Shown here in pieces: positions 7,274 through 7,596 of a DNA stretch of 7,596 bases (position 1 is the first letter of the stretch; each line of letters starts with the position of its first letter). The stretch is taken from positions 1-7,596 of the forward strand of contig CAMLFP010000274.1 of NCBI GenBank assembly GCA_946479335.1, given 5' to 3'. The notes below the pieces were generated by a model, which worked only from the letters and a program-made list of their open reading frames with translations, did no database searches and was not told where the DNA came from. The translations under genes were made by a program, and so were the position numbers. The stretch comes from an uncultured Archangium sp. GTDB lineage: Bacteria > Myxococcota > Myxococcia > Myxococcales > Myxococcaceae.

Positions 7274-7596
7274 ATGGCCGCACGCAAGAAGACGCCGGCA
7301 AAAAAGAAGAGCGCCGCGAAGAAGCAGCCGGCCCCCCAGGCGCTGGGGAATGACCCGTTCGCGCGCGGCGCGGCGGCCCGGGAGCTGAAGACCGCGCCAC
7401 CGCCGAGCGGGCCGCGGGAGCGCGTGCCGACTCCGGAGCTGCAGGAGAAGCGCGCACCGAGCGGCGCCGCCGTGGTCGCCGCGGCGATCGCGAAGGCCCG
7501 AACAGGTGACCTCCCGTCGGGCCAGCGTGTCGCTGCCAACCCGCGTGCGAAGGCGCCTCGCGGTTCACGTGCCGTCGCCGAGCCCGCCGCGCATCA
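7274..7596 (+). CDS. Lys/Ala/Pro-rich N-terminus of an unidentified protein (3' end outside window)
   Basis: An ATG three bases after the SDR stop opens a frame of 107 codons with no stop before the window ends. Residues 1-19 (MAARKKTPAKKKSAAKKQP) are highly basic and low in complexity. A short ordered-looking motif, GNDPFARGAAARELK (25-39), follows, and the rest is rich in Ala, Pro, Arg and Lys, so this is a disordered leader with no recognisable domain yet. Third codon positions are mostly G or C, as in the neighbouring genes, and an AAGGAG lies upstream. The gene is in the same reading frame as the SDR gene, separated by one TAG and one codon. Because an acyltransferase follows the related SDR in actinobacteria, a PlsC-like lysophospholipid acyltransferase beyond the edge is my leading guess, but nothing visible proves it. 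A nucleoid or ribosome-associated protein with a basic tail is another option. Confidence 0.7.
   Translation, partial: MAARKKTPAKKKSAAKKQPAPQALGNDPFARGAAARELKTAPPPSGPRERVPTPELQEKRAPSGAAVVAAAIAKARTGDLPSGQRVAANPRAKAPRGSRAVAEPAAH

Overview
The window is GC-rich DNA with three complete or near-complete lines of evidence pointing to a myxobacterium (Myxococcota, formerly Deltaproteobacteria). These are a MYXO-CTERM type sorting tail (Cys-Gly-Cys, hydrophobic segment, Arg cluster) on the largest protein, a predator-style secreted M36 metallopeptidase with long Ig-like repeats, and strong G/C bias at third codon positions. No mobile element, RNA gene, CRISPR array or phage gene was seen.

Layout, left to right. 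(1) Positions 1-652, minus strand: the 5' part of a gene running off the left edge. It encodes an exported protein with a signal peptide, one EF-hand calcium loop, a possible disulfide and a hydrophobic segment; function unknown. (2) A 54-base gap holding a small hairpin. (3) Positions 707-6223, minus strand: a 1,838-residue secreted, surface-anchored fungalysin-type (M36) zinc metallopeptidase. Its order is signal peptide, FTP propeptide, catalytic domain with an inserted PA domain, a calcium-site/CARDB-like stretch, a jelly-roll-like module, seven PKD/REJ (K319L-type) Ig repeats, and the MYXO-CTERM tail. (4) A 105-base divergent intergenic region (6224-6328) with a striking CATTCCC direct plus inverted repeat. 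(5) Positions 6329-7270, plus strand: an atypical extended SDR (NAD-dependent epimerase/dehydratase family) lacking the YxxxK catalytic pair. (6) Positions 7274 to the right edge, plus strand: the start of a gene with a Lys/Ala/Pro-rich N-terminus, preceded by a good Shine-Dalgarno and almost certainly co-translated with the SDR gene.

How they work together. The two minus-strand genes both encode exported proteins and may be co-transcribed; the protease is probably displayed on the cell surface to degrade external protein. The plus-strand pair looks like an independent operon. Its SDR resembles the actinobacterial GalE2/Rv0501-like family, whose neighbour in actinobacteria is a PlsC-type acyltransferase, so the truncated second gene may be an acyltransferase. 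That is inference from context only. Most of the window is one well-understood protein type in an elaborate form. I do not see convincing evidence of a new multi-gene system.
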